Position numbers and translations under genes: made by a program. Below the pieces are notes generated by a model. That model searched no databases. It was not told where the DNA came from and saw nothing but the letters and a program-made list of their open reading frames with translations. Positions 35,800-45,204 of a stretch of 59,386 nt of DNA are shown here, piece by piece. Every line of letters begins with the position of its first letter. Within the stretch, counting starts at the first letter, position 1. This DNA comes from Candidatus Parabeggiatoa sp. nov. 2 (GTDB lineage Bacteria; Pseudomonadota; Gammaproteobacteria; Beggiatoales; Beggiatoaceae): contig NBMI01000053.1 in the NCBI GenBank assembly GCA_002085445.1, positions 1 to 59,386 on the forward strand, in the 5' to 3' direction.

Positions 35800-36090
35800 T
35801 TGACGGAGCCTCTTGCAAAATTATCGCCTTAGAATAAATTCTAAGGCTAAAAGCTCAAGTAGGCTAAAGCCTACTAAATCAGTTATTGAGTGCCCTTTAG
35901 GGTACTTTAGCTGTTAGCTTCAGAATTTATTCTGAGGCTAAAAGGTTTTGCAAGAGCCTCGACGGGTAACCGTTTTAACTTGGCACTGCCAAACGTTAGT
36001 TTGGACGACTGCCAAACTCTGCCAAAGCTAAAGCTTTGGACTCCGGCTAAAGTTTGGACTCCTGCCAAACTAAAGTTTGGACGCCTGTAA
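35800..36090. repeat. TAAA-loop hairpins between kinase and regulator
   Basis: CTTAGAA-TAAA-TTCTAAG, AGGC-TAAA-GCCT, CCC-TTTA-GGG, CAGAA-TTTA-TTCTG and several CCAAAC-type palindromes in 290 bp. The last runs into the kinase stop region. Confidence 0.85.
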
Positions 36091-37125
36091 CAAGTCTAAA
36101 GGAATGGAGAGGTTGACATGTACGCCGCAAGGTGTATTTTGCCGTATTATTATTTTGGCTTGGTTTCCATAAATCGCTTGTAAACGCGCCTTGACGTTGT
36201 TTAAACCCATACCCGTTCCTTGTTGTTCTTGGAAACCTTTCCCAGTGTCTACAATTGAAATGTCTAGCCTTTCTTTTTTAGTAAACGCGCTGATATGAAT
36301 TGTTCCGCCTTCTAGTTGAGGGGCGAGGCCGTGTTTGATGGCATTTTCTACTAGCGGTTGTAATAGTAAGGGCGGCAGACTGAGGGCGTGGAGTGTCTTG
36401 GGCACTTCAATGCGATAGCGTAAACGTTCGCCCATGCGTATGGTATAAATATTAAGGTAAGTATGCAGTAATTCAAGTTCATCTCCTAAAGTGGTTTGTT
36501 CTTGGCGAGTGCGCTTGAGTGAGGCGCGTAAATACTGAGTGAGGTTTTCTAGCATGGTTTTAGCTTGCTGAGGTTCGTCGTCAATCAGGCTTAGTATATT
36601 AGATAAGGTATTGAACAAAAAATGCGGTTCAATTTGAGCCTGTAAGAGTTTTAGATGAGTTTCTGTCAATTGCTTTTCGGCTGCCAGTTGTTGTAAAGCG
36701 GCTTCTCGCAGGGCGATCTTATTTTCAGCTATGGTGCTACGTGCATAAAGGTAGTAGGAAACGATGCTGCCGAATACTAACGTACAAGAAAACAAGATAA
36801 GTGGCAAGGCGGGGTATTCAGCGATCAGTAGTTTGAAGTCATAGCCGATAATTTCGTTGGCAATGGTAACACCGATGAAGCCGCCCAACGGAATAGCAAT
36901 CACTAATATAATTGTATTAGGTTTGCTCAGTCGCCGTAGCCGGGCTAATCCATGCGATGTTAAAAAAATGCTGAGTCCTATGGCTTGGGAATAGATGAAG
37001 CTTATTTTGAACGACTTCTCAATCAACAAGTTGACGAATAGGGCTATAAGGGTGTTGAATAGCACTGTTAGTAGCAATTCGGTGAGAAATGCTTTGAGTG
37101 GGAGTGTTGTTTGTGGTGTCTTCAT
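36070..37125 (-). CDS. LytS/YehU-type sensor histidine kinase
   Basis: 351 residues. Four predicted membrane helices in 1-140, then a coiled linker. Phospho-acceptor motif QIEPHFLFNTLSNILSL (His-kinase family), then LLLQPLVENAIKHGL (N box) and DTGKGF with GTGMGLNNVKARL (G boxes). This is the short AlgZ/LytS-type kinase that partners LytTR regulators. The stop lies beside a palindrome, and the last residues (LLQASKL) may be affected. No ligand-binding domain is seen; the signal is unknown. No ribosome binding site is evident upstream. Confidence 0.92.
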   Translation of the reverse strand: MKTPQTTLPLKAFLTELLLTVLFNTLIALFVNLLIEKSFKISFIYSQAIGLSIFLTSHGLARLRRLSKPNTIILVIAIPLGGFIGVTIANEIIGYDFKLLIAEYPALPLILFSCTLVFGSIVSYYLYARSTIAENKIALREAALQQLAAEKQLTETHLKLLQAQIEPHFLFNTLSNILSLIDDEPQQAKTMLENLTQYLRASLKRTRQEQTTLGDELELLHTYLNIYTIRMGERLRYRIEVPKTLHALSLPPLLLQPLVENAIKHGLAPQLEGGTIHISAFTKKERLDISIVDTGKGFQEQQGTGMGLNNVKARLQAIYGNQAKIIIRQNTPCGVHVNLSIPLDLLQASKL

Positions 37126-37169
37126 AATTACAAGGATTGAGTGTAAGCCGGGATTTTTAGGTTGGTGTA

Positions 37170-37345
37170 CAGTGTATAAAGTACAACTAATTACGCGAAG
37201 TACAACTAATTACGTGGATTGAGTACAACGAATTACGCGGATAAACGAATTGAGTACGACTGATTATGCAGATTGAGTACAACTGATTACGTGGATTGAG
37301 CACAACTAATATTGCTCCTTAACGAATTTAGTACTATTAAAATGT
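37170..37345. repeat. GTACAACTAATTACGCG repeats
   Basis: Six units of GAGTACAACTAATTACG(C/T)G with ATAAACGAATT, the reverse-complement form of the repeat at 765-966. Confidence 0.85.
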
Positions 37346-37437
37346 ATTAACGCGTACAAAACACCCGATTGATGGGTATTTGGAATAATCCTAATTATCG
37401 CCAATCGCGCTATTATACTCAACATGGGCATAACTTG

Positions 37438-37800
37438 GATTTCCTGGGGCGTTGCCCCAGGCTATATTAATATCGCCCCGTTGGGGCCCTCCAGGGGCGT
37501 TGCCCCAGGCTATATTAATCTCGCCCCGTTGGGGCTTTCCTGGGGCGGTGCCCCAGGCTATATTAATATCGCCCCGTTGGGGCTTACTCAGTGGAGTCCA
37601 AACTTTAGTTTGGCACTGGAGTCCAAACTTTAGTTTGGCAGTGCCAAATTAAAACTGCCCTACGACTAAAACCCGTCAATAGAACATTGACAGAGTACTG
37701 GCGCTGCTAATATTGCTCCTGAACGAATTAGGTTAAACTTGGCCGCCGCCGTGCAGCCAAACTTGGACTCCGGCTGCCAAACTAAAGTTTGGACTCCTGT
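37438..37800. repeat. GGGGC array and CCAAAC palindromes
   Basis: Three units of GGGGCGTTGCCCCAGGCTAT ... CCCCGTTGGGGC (37440-37587), then CCAAACTTTAGTTTGG (twice) and related palindromes up to the stop of the next gene. No gene in 37126-37799. Confidence 0.9.
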
Positions 37801-39032
37801 CAAATTGAGAAGGCTAATTGCCAGCTTAAATAAATCATTAAGTCTTCTGGTACCGCGCTATAAGCTGAGTCGGCCCTGCCGCCAAAAGTTCGCAGCCCTA
37901 ACTCGAAGTTTTGCCGATTGCGTTCATGCTTTAATGAAGCGGTTAATACCCAACCGCCATCTTCTGGTGTATAGAGCCAGTCTAGGGCCGTATCTGTGGT
38001 TTCGCCATCGTGTGAGAGTCGCAACAACAGGTTTTGTTGGAGTAAGTTCGGTTGCGAGAAGAATTGACTGCTGGCCCCAATGTTGTTATAGATAGCCGCT
38101 TCTGGCACGGTGCCTGTTTCCAGTTGTCTGAGTTGCGATTCTGTTAATTGTCGCAAGTTATCCCATTGTGTCTTTGAGTAGGCCGATTCATCAAACCAAA
38201 CTTCGCCTAGTAAGGAAAGGCCTGATGAGTGTGTCCAAGTGAATCCAAGCAACGCATTGATGCCATGATTGAAAACGTTTTGCTGCATGGGATTATCGGT
38301 TGCCAGTATTGGGCTACCCTGTTCGGTTAACCGGTTGAGCCGTTTGTGGTAGCGGTATTGGTATAACACTGAACCGTGCCACTCCAGAGCGTCATTGACA
38401 ACGTGAGCAAAGCCGAGGCCGGCCTCACCTTTATTATGTTTACTTAGACGAGCGACGGCATGGACATCAATATTGTCCCACAAGCTATAATATTTCATGG
38501 CGAGAGATTCTTCGTCCAAGTGATCGTCATTTTGGCCGCGTAGTGGGTTGATATAGGCAAGCGTAAACGCATCGCCGTTGTCGGCAAAATAATCCCAAGC
38601 GATGAGTGGCACACCTTCCAAGGTGCTAGAATAGAGCAAACGACGATCTTCTCGTTGCACCACGTCAAGAGGCCGAAAACCATAGCCCACTCCCCAACTC
38701 ATAATCTTTTTACCGAAACTCAGTTCTTGTCCGGCTATTTCAGTGTCATAGTATAACTCATTGAGGAGAGTATCATAATCTGGCTTAGTGTTTTCCAGTT
38801 GCGTCATAATGGCGCTTGCCAACAGATTAAATCCGCCTTGTTGATAATGGCCCTCAAATTCTTGGCGGCTACGATGATGGCTAAATTCATGGAACGGTTC
38901 TGGGACAAAGAACGAACTCTCTCGATAGGCACTATGATATTCAGGTATCACTCGCAAAGTGCCGGTAAATTCACCCGCTTGGCTTGAGATCGTTGCAAAT
39001 AGCAATAAATTGATAGACAATAATCGAAACAT
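37800..39032 (-). CDS. predicted outer-membrane beta-barrel protein
   Basis: 410 residues with a signal peptide (LLLFATISSQAG) and a mature part of alternating amphipathic strands (LNELYYDTEIAGQELSFGKK, split at the turn; LGFAHVVNDALEWHGSVLYQ; LLRLSHDGETTDTALDWLY), ending in WQLAFSI. It is probably an outer-membrane barrel of 14-16 strands. It follows, in the same direction, a LolA-like protein, a permease and an ABC ATPase, so it may be the outer-membrane element of an export or lipid-transfer system. TAACTGA-type heptamers touch its start codon and replace the ribosome-binding region. Confidence 0.7.
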   Translation of the reverse strand: MFRLLSINLLLFATISSQAGEFTGTLRVIPEYHSAYRESSFFVPEPFHEFSHHRSRQEFEGHYQQGGFNLLASAIMTQLENTKPDYDTLLNELYYDTEIAGQELSFGKKIMSWGVGYGFRPLDVVQREDRRLLYSSTLEGVPLIAWDYFADNGDAFTLAYINPLRGQNDDHLDEESLAMKYYSLWDNIDVHAVARLSKHNKGEAGLGFAHVVNDALEWHGSVLYQYRYHKRLNRLTEQGSPILATDNPMQQNVFNHGINALLGFTWTHSSGLSLLGEVWFDESAYSKTQWDNLRQLTESQLRQLETGTVPEAAIYNNIGASSQFFSQPNLLQQNLLLRLSHDGETTDTALDWLYTPEDGGWVLTASLKHERNRQNFELGLRTFGGRADSAYSAVPEDLMIYLSWQLAFSI

Positions 39033-39034
39033 GG

Positions 39035-39090
39035 TAATTTTCAGTTATCAGTTATCAGTTTTCAGTTATCAGTTTTCAGTTTTCAGTGAA
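39035..39090. repeat. TAACTGA / CAGTTTT heptamers
   Basis: Seven units of TCAGTTA or TCAGTTT immediately upstream of the barrel gene (the TAACTGA repeat on the gene's strand). Confidence 0.9.
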
Positions 39091-39424
39091 GATGTTTGTA
39101 GTAGTCGCTTTAGCGACGTTTTTTTTCACTGATCCGTTTTCAGGCTGTCTCGCTTAAGCTTCGATCCTTTCGTTCGCGAAGCGAGATAAACGCCGTCATG
39201 AGTGAAGCGAGATAAACTTCATATTAAGCGAAGCGAGATAAGTTTGTAACACTGCTAATAACCTGTTTTAAAAGTCCAATAATCAATCACTTATAAAATA
39301 GTCTCTTGCTTATAAAATTATATTTTATCGTTATATGTGAAAATCAGTGTCTGAAGCGTTGAATACTTTAATATTTCTCTTTCTCTGTGAAACTCCGTGT
39401 CTCTGTGTTGAATCTTTAAAAATT

Positions 39425-39770
39425 ATTCTACTATTTATCCATACACAATACAGGGTTATTGACGGAATGAAAAGTATAATTTCCGTCCAAAGCGGAAGCT
39501 TCTTGCCGAAAACTACGAAAGAGGGCCTTCATCAAATTTGAAGTCATTCAAATGACAACATGGCCCTCAAAAGTTATTTGACCATTTATCCAATACAGGG
39601 TTATTGACGGAATTAAAAGTCTAATTTCCGTCCAAAGCGGAAGCTTCTTGCCGAAAACGACGACAGAGGTCAAATTTAATTTAAAGTCATTCAAATGACA
39701 ACATGGCCCTCAAAAGTTATTTGACCATTTATCCATACACAATACAGGGTTATTGATGGAATTAAAAGAA
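39425..39770. repeat. 145-149 bp tandem repeat, about 2.3 copies
   Basis: CAGGGTTATTGACGGAA recurs at 39451, 39596 and (diverged) 39745. Each copy includes TTTCCGTCCAAAGCGGAAGC, CTTCTTGCCGAAAAC and a GAGG(GC)...ATGGCCCTC element with AAGTCATTCAAATGAC. Confidence 0.88.
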
Positions 39771-39777
39771 TCAAGAC

Positions 39778-39893
39778 ACTAGTGCAGGAGAGCGGAAGTT
39801 TCCGTACCACCTAAAGAGCCAAGAAAGAAATCCGATTTTTCAAAAAAATCGGATTTATCAATGGTATGGATATTTCTGCTGTCCTGCACTAGT
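39778..39893. mobile_element. 116-bp MITE-like element with 12-bp terminal inverted repeats
   Basis: Perfect 12-bp ends ACTAGTGCAGGA / TCCTGCACTAGT bound an A+T-rich centre that itself folds (AAATCCGATTTTTC / AAAAAATCGGATTT). No coding capacity. A partial copy lies at 29358-29445. Confidence 0.7.
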
Positions 39894-40059
39894 AGTCTGC
39901 CAATATTGTTTTGACGGGTAAAAGACTCGGTTTATGTCGTCCAAACTTTAGTCTGGCAGGAGTCCAAACTTTAGTTTGGGCACTTCCAAGATAAATCTTG
40001 GACTCCTGTACCCGTCAATAGAACATTGACAAAGTACTCGGTTGGTTGGGGCCGTGTTT

Positions 40060-40860
40060 TCACCAACCTTGCAGTCTATTTCTAACCAAGTACATCGGGT
40101 TATAGAACTTATCGGGTATAGATCGCGGCGTGAGGGACAGATAGCGGATGACTGTCTGGCGTTGCCGCTGAATCTTGTCGTACAGTGTCATGGCTTTGAC
40201 TTGTTTGCGACCTTCCACTTCAGTTAGCGTAAAATACGCTCGCTTGGCTAACTTGCCAGAAGCCATGTAGAAATTGGCCTTGACTGGCCAATAGCCGTCT
40301 TGAGCCACGTAGAGTTCAATGCGGGCATAAGTCGTGCCCCGGCGGATTGTGTGTAGAGCAAGCTTCAAACAAGGAATATTATTGATCATCTCTTTTCCGC
40401 TGACGTAGCCGTCATAGTCTTCGCTCCAAGTCATGGTAGCAATATCACCAGTAGAGGCCTCTCCCAACAGTTTTTGCATGGGCGTGATGCGAATAGGCCG
40501 ACGGCTTTTGGGCATCACTATCCAAAATTTGTCGTTCAGCATCAGGACTTTTTGGCCGCGTTCTACGGCCGATTTGAAAATCACGAGGGAACGGCGGCCG
40601 GGTTTGATATAGACGTTATAGTGCCGTGTTTTGTCCAATTGGCCCGATTTGTATAAATCGACACGGGTTTTTACTTGCACCGTCTCTTCGGGCAAACGGT
40701 AACTGTCGGCCTTGTTCAGGATAGTTTGTACATTTGCTGCTTGGCTAGTGCATGCAAAACTCATCAATAGCAGGATAAATACCTGAGCAGAAATGCGTTC
40801 CCACCTTTGGAAAAGGGGGTTTAGGGGTGATTTTGGGGTTAGAGGGAATTTGTTAAACAT
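40060..40860 (-). CDS. LolA-like outer-membrane lipoprotein-sorting family protein
   Basis: 266 residues from the ATG at 40858-40860, overlapping the permease stop by 8 bases. After a hydrophobic signal segment (VFILLLMSFACTSQA) the mature part shows the LolA-like/DUF pattern: ILNKADSYRLPEETVQVK, GRRSLVIFKSAVERGQKVLM, DKFWIVMPKSRRPIRITP, GEASTGDIATMTWSEDY. This is a periplasmic half-barrel family that often accompanies MacB-type ABC transporters. Residues 6-23 (LTPKSPLNPLFQRWER) are a translated dispersed repeat placed inside the signal region, which may weaken export. Confidence 0.82.
   Translation of the reverse strand: MFNKFPLTPKSPLNPLFQRWERISAQVFILLLMSFACTSQAANVQTILNKADSYRLPEETVQVKTRVDLYKSGQLDKTRHYNVYIKPGRRSLVIFKSAVERGQKVLMLNDKFWIVMPKSRRPIRITPMQKLLGEASTGDIATMTWSEDYDGYVSGKEMINNIPCLKLALHTIRRGTTYARIELYVAQDGYWPVKANFYMASGKLAKRAYFTLTEVEGRKQVKAMTLYDKIQRQRQTVIRYLSLTPRSIPDKFYNPMYLVRNRLQGW
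40795..40848. repeat. dispersed repeat inside the LolA-like signal region
   Basis: On the minus strand CCTCTAACCCCAAAATCACC then CCCCTTTTTCCAAAGGTGGG; the same family occurs in frame in the YyaL-type gene (57318-57380). Confidence 0.75.
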
Positions 40861-42076
40861 GTGCAAGTGCCTCCACAATAGGTTTGTTAGCGGCTTTATG
40901 GCTCGTTATCCACGCAGCACCGATACAAATAGCAATCACTGCCAACGTCGCGATGCTATAAAGCCAAGGTGAAATATAGATATGTAACGGATAACCTTCC
41001 GATAGTCCAGGCGGTGGTGGCATATGGACTTCTAGAAAAACCAGCGCAATCGAAGTGCCAGCGGCAATCAGCATGCCCAATAACACGCTAACTATGCCAA
41101 TCAGCATCGCCTCCAGCACAAAGTTACGCACGATTTGGCGCGGTAGGGTGCCCATAGCCAGCAATGTACCGGTTTCACGAGTGCGCTCCATCACTGTCAT
41201 AGACTGCGTGTTAGTGACGGCAAAAAAAACGACCAACACGATCATAATACCCAACACGCCAAAAATGCGGTTATAGAGCTCCTTTACCTTAAAATAGTAA
41301 AAAGCTTGTTCCCACCAAGGCTGCATAGCAAGATCGGAATATTGTTGTGCCAGCGCCGTTTGTATGGTAGCCGTTTGGTCAGTGTCATATAAATAGACAG
41401 AGAGCGTACTCACTTTGTCCGTCACAATGAGTTCTTGGGCGGTAGGTAAAGTGACGAATAGCAGCAGACGCTTATCCAGTTCTGGTACGCCGACGGAAAA
41501 AATGCCTTGTACTTGCACATCTAATGCATTAAGAACGCCATCCTTCGTCGTCGTGAGCAACGTTAATGAACTGCCTACCTCCGCGTTCAGTTGCTTAGCG
41601 AGGTTTTTGGCAAGCATGACTTGCGGATCGGCATCAGGCGCAGACTGGGTAGTGATAATCTTGCCCTTTAGCACCTTCAGAAACAGGCCTTTTACATAAA
41701 ACTCGCCGTCTGGATCGACACCTGTGCCGCTGAATATCACCGATTTGTCTCCGTTGCTGATGAGTCCAGAAAACCGCAAACGGGGAATAGCCATCCGTAT
41801 CCGCTCATCTTGTTCTATGCGCTGGCGGAGATTTTCGTGATTTGCCAAGCCATATTCCATTGGCGTTTCTTCTTCCTTATTAAAGTAATCTGGATGAGCA
41901 ATGATAACGTGTCCCGAATCACGGGCACTCATTTCTTCCAACGATTCATAAGTGTACAATCCAAAGCCACCCGCAATGAGTATGGAAGCGGTACTCACCG
42001 CAGTGATTAACACCGTCATTAGCGAATGGCGACGATTGCGGATGACATTTTTGTAAGCAAACCATAACCATTTCAT
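40853..42076 (-). CDS. ABC transporter permease, MacB/FtsX-like
   Basis: 407 residues from the ATG at 42074-42076, with AAGGA upstream. One N-terminal helix (SLMTVLITAVSTASILIAGG), a large periplasmic domain (residues 45-270), then three C-terminal helices (GVLGIMIVLVVFFAVTNTQS, EAMLIGIVSVLLGMLIAAG, WLYSIATLAVIAICIGAAW) with the FtsX motif ERTRETGTLLAMG. This is the LolC/MacB architecture, moving lipids, lipoproteins or peptides out of the inner membrane by mechanotransmission. The ATPase gene precedes it (60 bp, with a GCGATAAATCGCC hairpin), and the LolA-like gene overlaps its end. Confidence 0.92.
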   Translation of the reverse strand: MKWLWFAYKNVIRNRRHSLMTVLITAVSTASILIAGGFGLYTYESLEEMSARDSGHVIIAHPDYFNKEEETPMEYGLANHENLRQRIEQDERIRMAIPRLRFSGLISNGDKSVIFSGTGVDPDGEFYVKGLFLKVLKGKIITTQSAPDADPQVMLAKNLAKQLNAEVGSSLTLLTTTKDGVLNALDVQVQGIFSVGVPELDKRLLLFVTLPTAQELIVTDKVSTLSVYLYDTDQTATIQTALAQQYSDLAMQPWWEQAFYYFKVKELYNRIFGVLGIMIVLVVFFAVTNTQSMTVMERTRETGTLLAMGTLPRQIVRNFVLEAMLIGIVSVLLGMLIAAGTSIALVFLEVHMPPPPGLSEGYPLHIYISPWLYSIATLAVIAICIGAAWITSHKAANKPIVEALAHV

Positions 42077-42136
42077 TGTAAAATCCTTGTTATAACGCTT
42101 AGGCGATAAATCGCCTACTACAAACATGTTGTACTA

Positions 42137-42808
42137 TCAGTATAAAACGCCATCGGTGACTTGTAGTGTTCTGTCACAACGCGCTGCCATGCGTTCATCG
42201 TGGGTGGCAATCAAGAAAGTGGTGCCATAGTCTCGCCCTAGTGTGTGCATCAGATCGATGACATGACGGGCGGTGTCGCTATCCAAATTGGCGGTGGGTT
42301 CGTCCGCGATAACCAATGGCGGTTTTTTAACCAACGCACGAGCAATGGCAACTCGTTGTCGCTGCCCACCGGAGAGTTTATCGGGTAGATGAGTGACAAA
42401 CTCAGCCAGTCCTACTTGTTCTAGGACGGCCAAAGTCTGTTCCCGACGTTGCCGAGAGGCAACGCCAGCGAGCAGTAGCGGATATTCGACATTTTCAAAC
42501 ACCGTCATTACTGGTATCAGATTAAAGCCTTGAAACACAAACCCAAGGTTTTCGCGTCGTTTTAGCGTAAGTTGTTGTTTTGTAAAGGTACTTATATCAT
42601 TTTCTTCAAAATGATAAGTCCCTTCATCAAAATGATCCAGCAAGCCACAGATGTTTAATAGCGTACTTTTGCCACTGCCTGAGGGGCCTTGTAAGGCCGT
42701 CAATTCTCCTTTCTTCACCACTAAGTTGACTTTTTTTAGGGCCTTTATTTTATTATTGCCCAATTGGTAAGTCTTAGAAATGGCAGAAAGCGTTAGTAAG
42801 GCGCTCAT
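42137..42808 (-). CDS. ABC transporter ATP-binding protein, LolD/MacB-like
   Basis: 223 residues. Walker [11 protein letters not shown]-loop VFQGFNLIP, signature [15 protein letters not shown], Walker [13 protein letters not shown] and H-loop IATHDERMA are intact. The size and the NLDSDTA segment place it with LolD/MacB/FtsE-type ATPases. It energises the permease encoded next. The leader contains a TAAA-loop hairpin block (42840-42900). Confidence 0.96.
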   Translation of the reverse strand: MSALLTLSAISKTYQLGNNKIKALKKVNLVVKKGELTALQGPSGSGKSTLLNICGLLDHFDEGTYHFEENDISTFTKQQLTLKRRENLGFVFQGFNLIPVMTVFENVEYPLLLAGVASRQRREQTLAVLEQVGLAEFVTHLPDKLSGGQRQRVAIARALVKKPPLVIADEPTANLDSDTARHVIDLMHTLGRDYGTTFLIATHDERMAARCDRTLQVTDGVLY

Positions 42809-42829
42809 GTTTTTAATTCCTTCTATAGA

Positions 42830-43022
42830 TATTCAGATAATTAATTTAGTCTCCTTTAGGAGACTTGAGCTTTTAGACAACTGCTTTAGCTGTTGGCGGA
42901 AGTTATTTTTTAGCCGATCCTAACCATGTCCAAACCTGAAGGTTTGGACGGAAAGCCCAAACCTAAAGGTTTGGACTCCAACTAAAGGTTTGGACGGAAA
43001 GTCCCTAAAGGTTTGGACTCCA
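42830..43022. repeat. palindromes upstream of the ABC ATPase
   Basis: CTCC-TTTA-GGAG, ACAACTGC-TTTA-GCTGTTG and four CCAAACCT(A)AAGGTTTGG units in 190 bp. Confidence 0.8.
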
Positions 43023-43028
43023 ACCCAT

Positions 43029-43667
43029 TTACAATCGTTGGCGAGCCGCTTGTGCAAATTGTCCATTGGGGTCAATTTCCAATATCTTCCGCAGATATTT
43101 GCTTTCCTCAGCACGCTTGTTTTCCATACGCGCTATTTTGGCCGCCCGCCAGTAAACCTGCGCCTGTAGTGCTGGAGGAGAGGCCCCAAAGGCGGGTGAT
43201 TGAAAGAGCGCTTTTAACACCGCCTTAGCCTTTTCAAAGTGATGAAAAAATTTAGGTACTTCAGAAAAGGTAGAGAGAGCCACCAACCGGGTTTCCACAC
43301 TGATTGGCGCACCTCGTATCGTCTCCTGATCATGCTTAGGCTTCAGCATCCGCAAAGCCTTGCCGATCATATCCAAGCCTTTCTCGGTATAATCCATTTT
43401 ATTCCAAGGCATCCAAGCATCCCGCCCTACGAGTGTATTGCAACTGCCTTGATAGGCTAAGAACAGAGGATTATCAGGATAAGTCCTCGAAAGCGTTTTG
43501 AATGACTCAAGCGCCTTCTCCGTGACAGAATCATCACCGGCGAGACTCTGATCAAAAAGTTGGAACGCTTTTTTAAATAACGTTTCAGACGTTTTATCAG
43601 CAGCCCAACTGTTACCAACTAAAGCAATGACAAATACACCGATAAACAAAGATAGTTTCAATTTCAT
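43029..43667 (-). CDS. exported TPR-like protein (paralogue 1)
   Basis: 212 residues. Signal peptide (LSLFIGVFVIALVGNSWA), then helical repeats: KAFQLFDQSLAGDD, LFLAYQGSCNTLVGRDAW, GLDMIGKALRMLKPKHD, AQVYWRAAKIARMENKR and YLRKILEIDPNGQFAQAA, the last a TPR-like pair. It is probably periplasmic. It lies directly upstream of the ABC operon on the same strand and is about 55% identical by eye to the gene at 44019, so the two are tandem duplicates. A role in the ABC/LolA-like system is inferred from position only. Confidence 0.75.
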   Translation of the reverse strand: MKLKLSLFIGVFVIALVGNSWAADKTSETLFKKAFQLFDQSLAGDDSVTEKALESFKTLSRTYPDNPLFLAYQGSCNTLVGRDAWMPWNKMDYTEKGLDMIGKALRMLKPKHDQETIRGAPISVETRLVALSTFSEVPKFFHHFEKAKAVLKALFQSPAFGASPPALQAQVYWRAAKIARMENKRAEESKYLRKILEIDPNGQFAQAARQRL

Positions 43668-43788
43668 GACAATCTCTCACCGTTGAAAAGGAGCGCATAG
43701 CCTAACAACATTGAAAATTTTTACAAACATAACGCGACAAAACGTCAAATACGGCGATAAAATGCATTATTTGAGAATGAACGACTTT

Positions 43789-43835
43789 TCAGTGATCAGT
43801 TATCAGTTATCAGTTATCAGTTATCAGTGATCAGC
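43789..43835. repeat. TAACTGA heptamer tract
   Basis: Five consecutive TCAGTTA units (TAACTGA on the minus strand), flanked by TCAGTGA variants, between the two paralogues. Confidence 0.92.
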
Positions 43836-43844
43836 TTTGGCAAG

Positions 43845-44018
43845 AGATGGGATCCAAAGCTTCAGCTTTGGACGGACTCAAAACCATCAGCTTTGCAAAA
43901 ATTCAATAATTTATCAAATTAGACGTCCAAGATAAATCTTGGACTCCGGATGATTTAGACGTCCAAGATAAATCTTGGACTCCGGATAAATCTTGGACTC
44001 CGGATGCTTTGGCAAAAT
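43845..44018. repeat. CCAAGATAAATCTTGG and CCAAAGCTTCAGCTTTGG palindromes
   Basis: About six palindromes, three of them GTCCAAGATAAATCTTGGAC, immediately at the 3' end of the next gene. Confidence 0.85.
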
Positions 44019-44561
44019 TCAATAACGCCGGATTTTTTTAGCTATCTGACGAATACGCGCATGTACGGATGAAGGTGTGTTATTGAGGGCCGGCGACTGA
44101 AGGAGATCATTTAACACCGCCTTAGCCTTTTCAAGCTGATTGAAAGAGGAGGGCACATTATAAAAAGTGGATACCGCTATTAGCCGAGTTTCTACACTGA
44201 TTGGCACACCACGAATCTTCTTGTGATCATGCTCTGGTTTGAGCATCCGCAACGCGTTGTCGATTATGTCCAACCCGTTCTCGGTGTAACTGCTTTTATT
44301 CCAAGACCAAAAAGCGTCTCGCCCCATGAGCGTGTAACTGGCCCCCTTATAGGCTAAGAAGAGGGGATTATCTCTATAAATCTTTGAAAGTATTTTGAAT
44401 TGATTCAGTGCTACCCCTGTGACAGAGTCATCACCGCCGAGACTCCGTTCAAATATGGCCTGAGCTTGAGTAAACAACGTTTCGGACGTTTTACCCGCCC
44501 AAGTGTTGCTAACGAAACCGATGATAAGTACACCAATAAACAATGACAGTTTAATTTTCAT
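44019..44561 (-). CDS. exported TPR-like protein (paralogue 2, shortened C-terminus)
   Basis: 180 residues. Same plan as the gene at 43029: signal peptide (LSLFIGVLIIGFVSNTWA), AQAIFERSLGGDDSVTG, NPLFLAYKGASYTLMGRDAF, GLDIIDNALRMLKPEHDHKK and IRGVPISVETRLIAVSTFY. It lacks the last 35 residues (the TPR-like pair), ending IRQIAKKIRRY beside palindromic repeats, so the tail was probably lost by repeat insertion. AGAGG upstream of the ATG supports the start. Function unknown. Confidence 0.75.
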   Translation of the reverse strand: MKIKLSLFIGVLIIGFVSNTWAGKTSETLFTQAQAIFERSLGGDDSVTGVALNQFKILSKIYRDNPLFLAYKGASYTLMGRDAFWSWNKSSYTENGLDIIDNALRMLKPEHDHKKIRGVPISVETRLIAVSTFYNVPSSFNQLEKAKAVLNDLLQSPALNNTPSSVHARIRQIAKKIRRY

Positions 44562-44735
44562 CTGAACCTCTAATCGTTTGTAAAAATGAAAAATGAAAAA
44601 TGAAAAATGTTATAAGCGACTAATTTTACAAACAATTTAATCAGTTATTGGCCAAATTTAATCACTTAGTGGCCCATTTTAATTTTCACGGCCAAAGACG
44701 TACGTTCCGTATAAAAACTCCGCTGGTCCAAAAAA

Positions 44736-44776
44736 AAAGACCTGCGGGGTTTGAACAACCCCGTAGGTCTTTATTT
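44736..44776. terminator. bidirectional terminator hairpin
   Basis: AAAGACCTGCGGGGTT, loop TGAA, then AACCCCGTAGGTCTTT, with A tract before and T-rich text after; it can work on both strands. A second copy is at 46527-46567. Confidence 0.75.
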
Positions 44777-45019
44777 AATAAAGGTATTTTAGGACTCAAT
44801 GCCATTAAGTTAAGGAAAAGGCCCGTTTGTAGTAGGCGATTTATCGCCTCACGCGCAGTCGTCCAAACTATACTTTACAACTTTGCGCTTTTGTCATTTC
44901 GAGCAAAGCTCAAAATCTGTAGCCCGTCCAATAAGATTTCTCCTATCGTCGAAATGACAGAAAAGCTCAATTTATGGCGGCGTTCAGTATAACGTTTGAG
45001 TCGTCCAAACAGTCGTCCA

Positions 45020-45190
45020 AAGGCAGAATAGTGATACGCGGGCCCCTGTTATTGACCTATTTTTTGGCAGGTTTTTGGACTATCGATTTTGAGGGCCATA
45101 AAATGTTTTCAAATTAAGTTATGGCCCTCTATCGCGCTTCATTATTCATACTTTTTGTAGGTGTTTTTTTGCTTAACTTAATGGCATTGA
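45020..45190. repeat. 170-bp dispersed repeat, copy A
   Basis: GGCAGAATAGTGATACGCGG ... TTTTTGGACTATCGATTTTG, a GGGCCATAA...TTATGGCCC element, CTCTATCGCGCTTCATTA and CTTTTTGTAGGTG. Copy B is at 50846-51040. Confidence 0.85.
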
Positions 45191-45204
45191 TTTTAGGACG
45201 GCTC

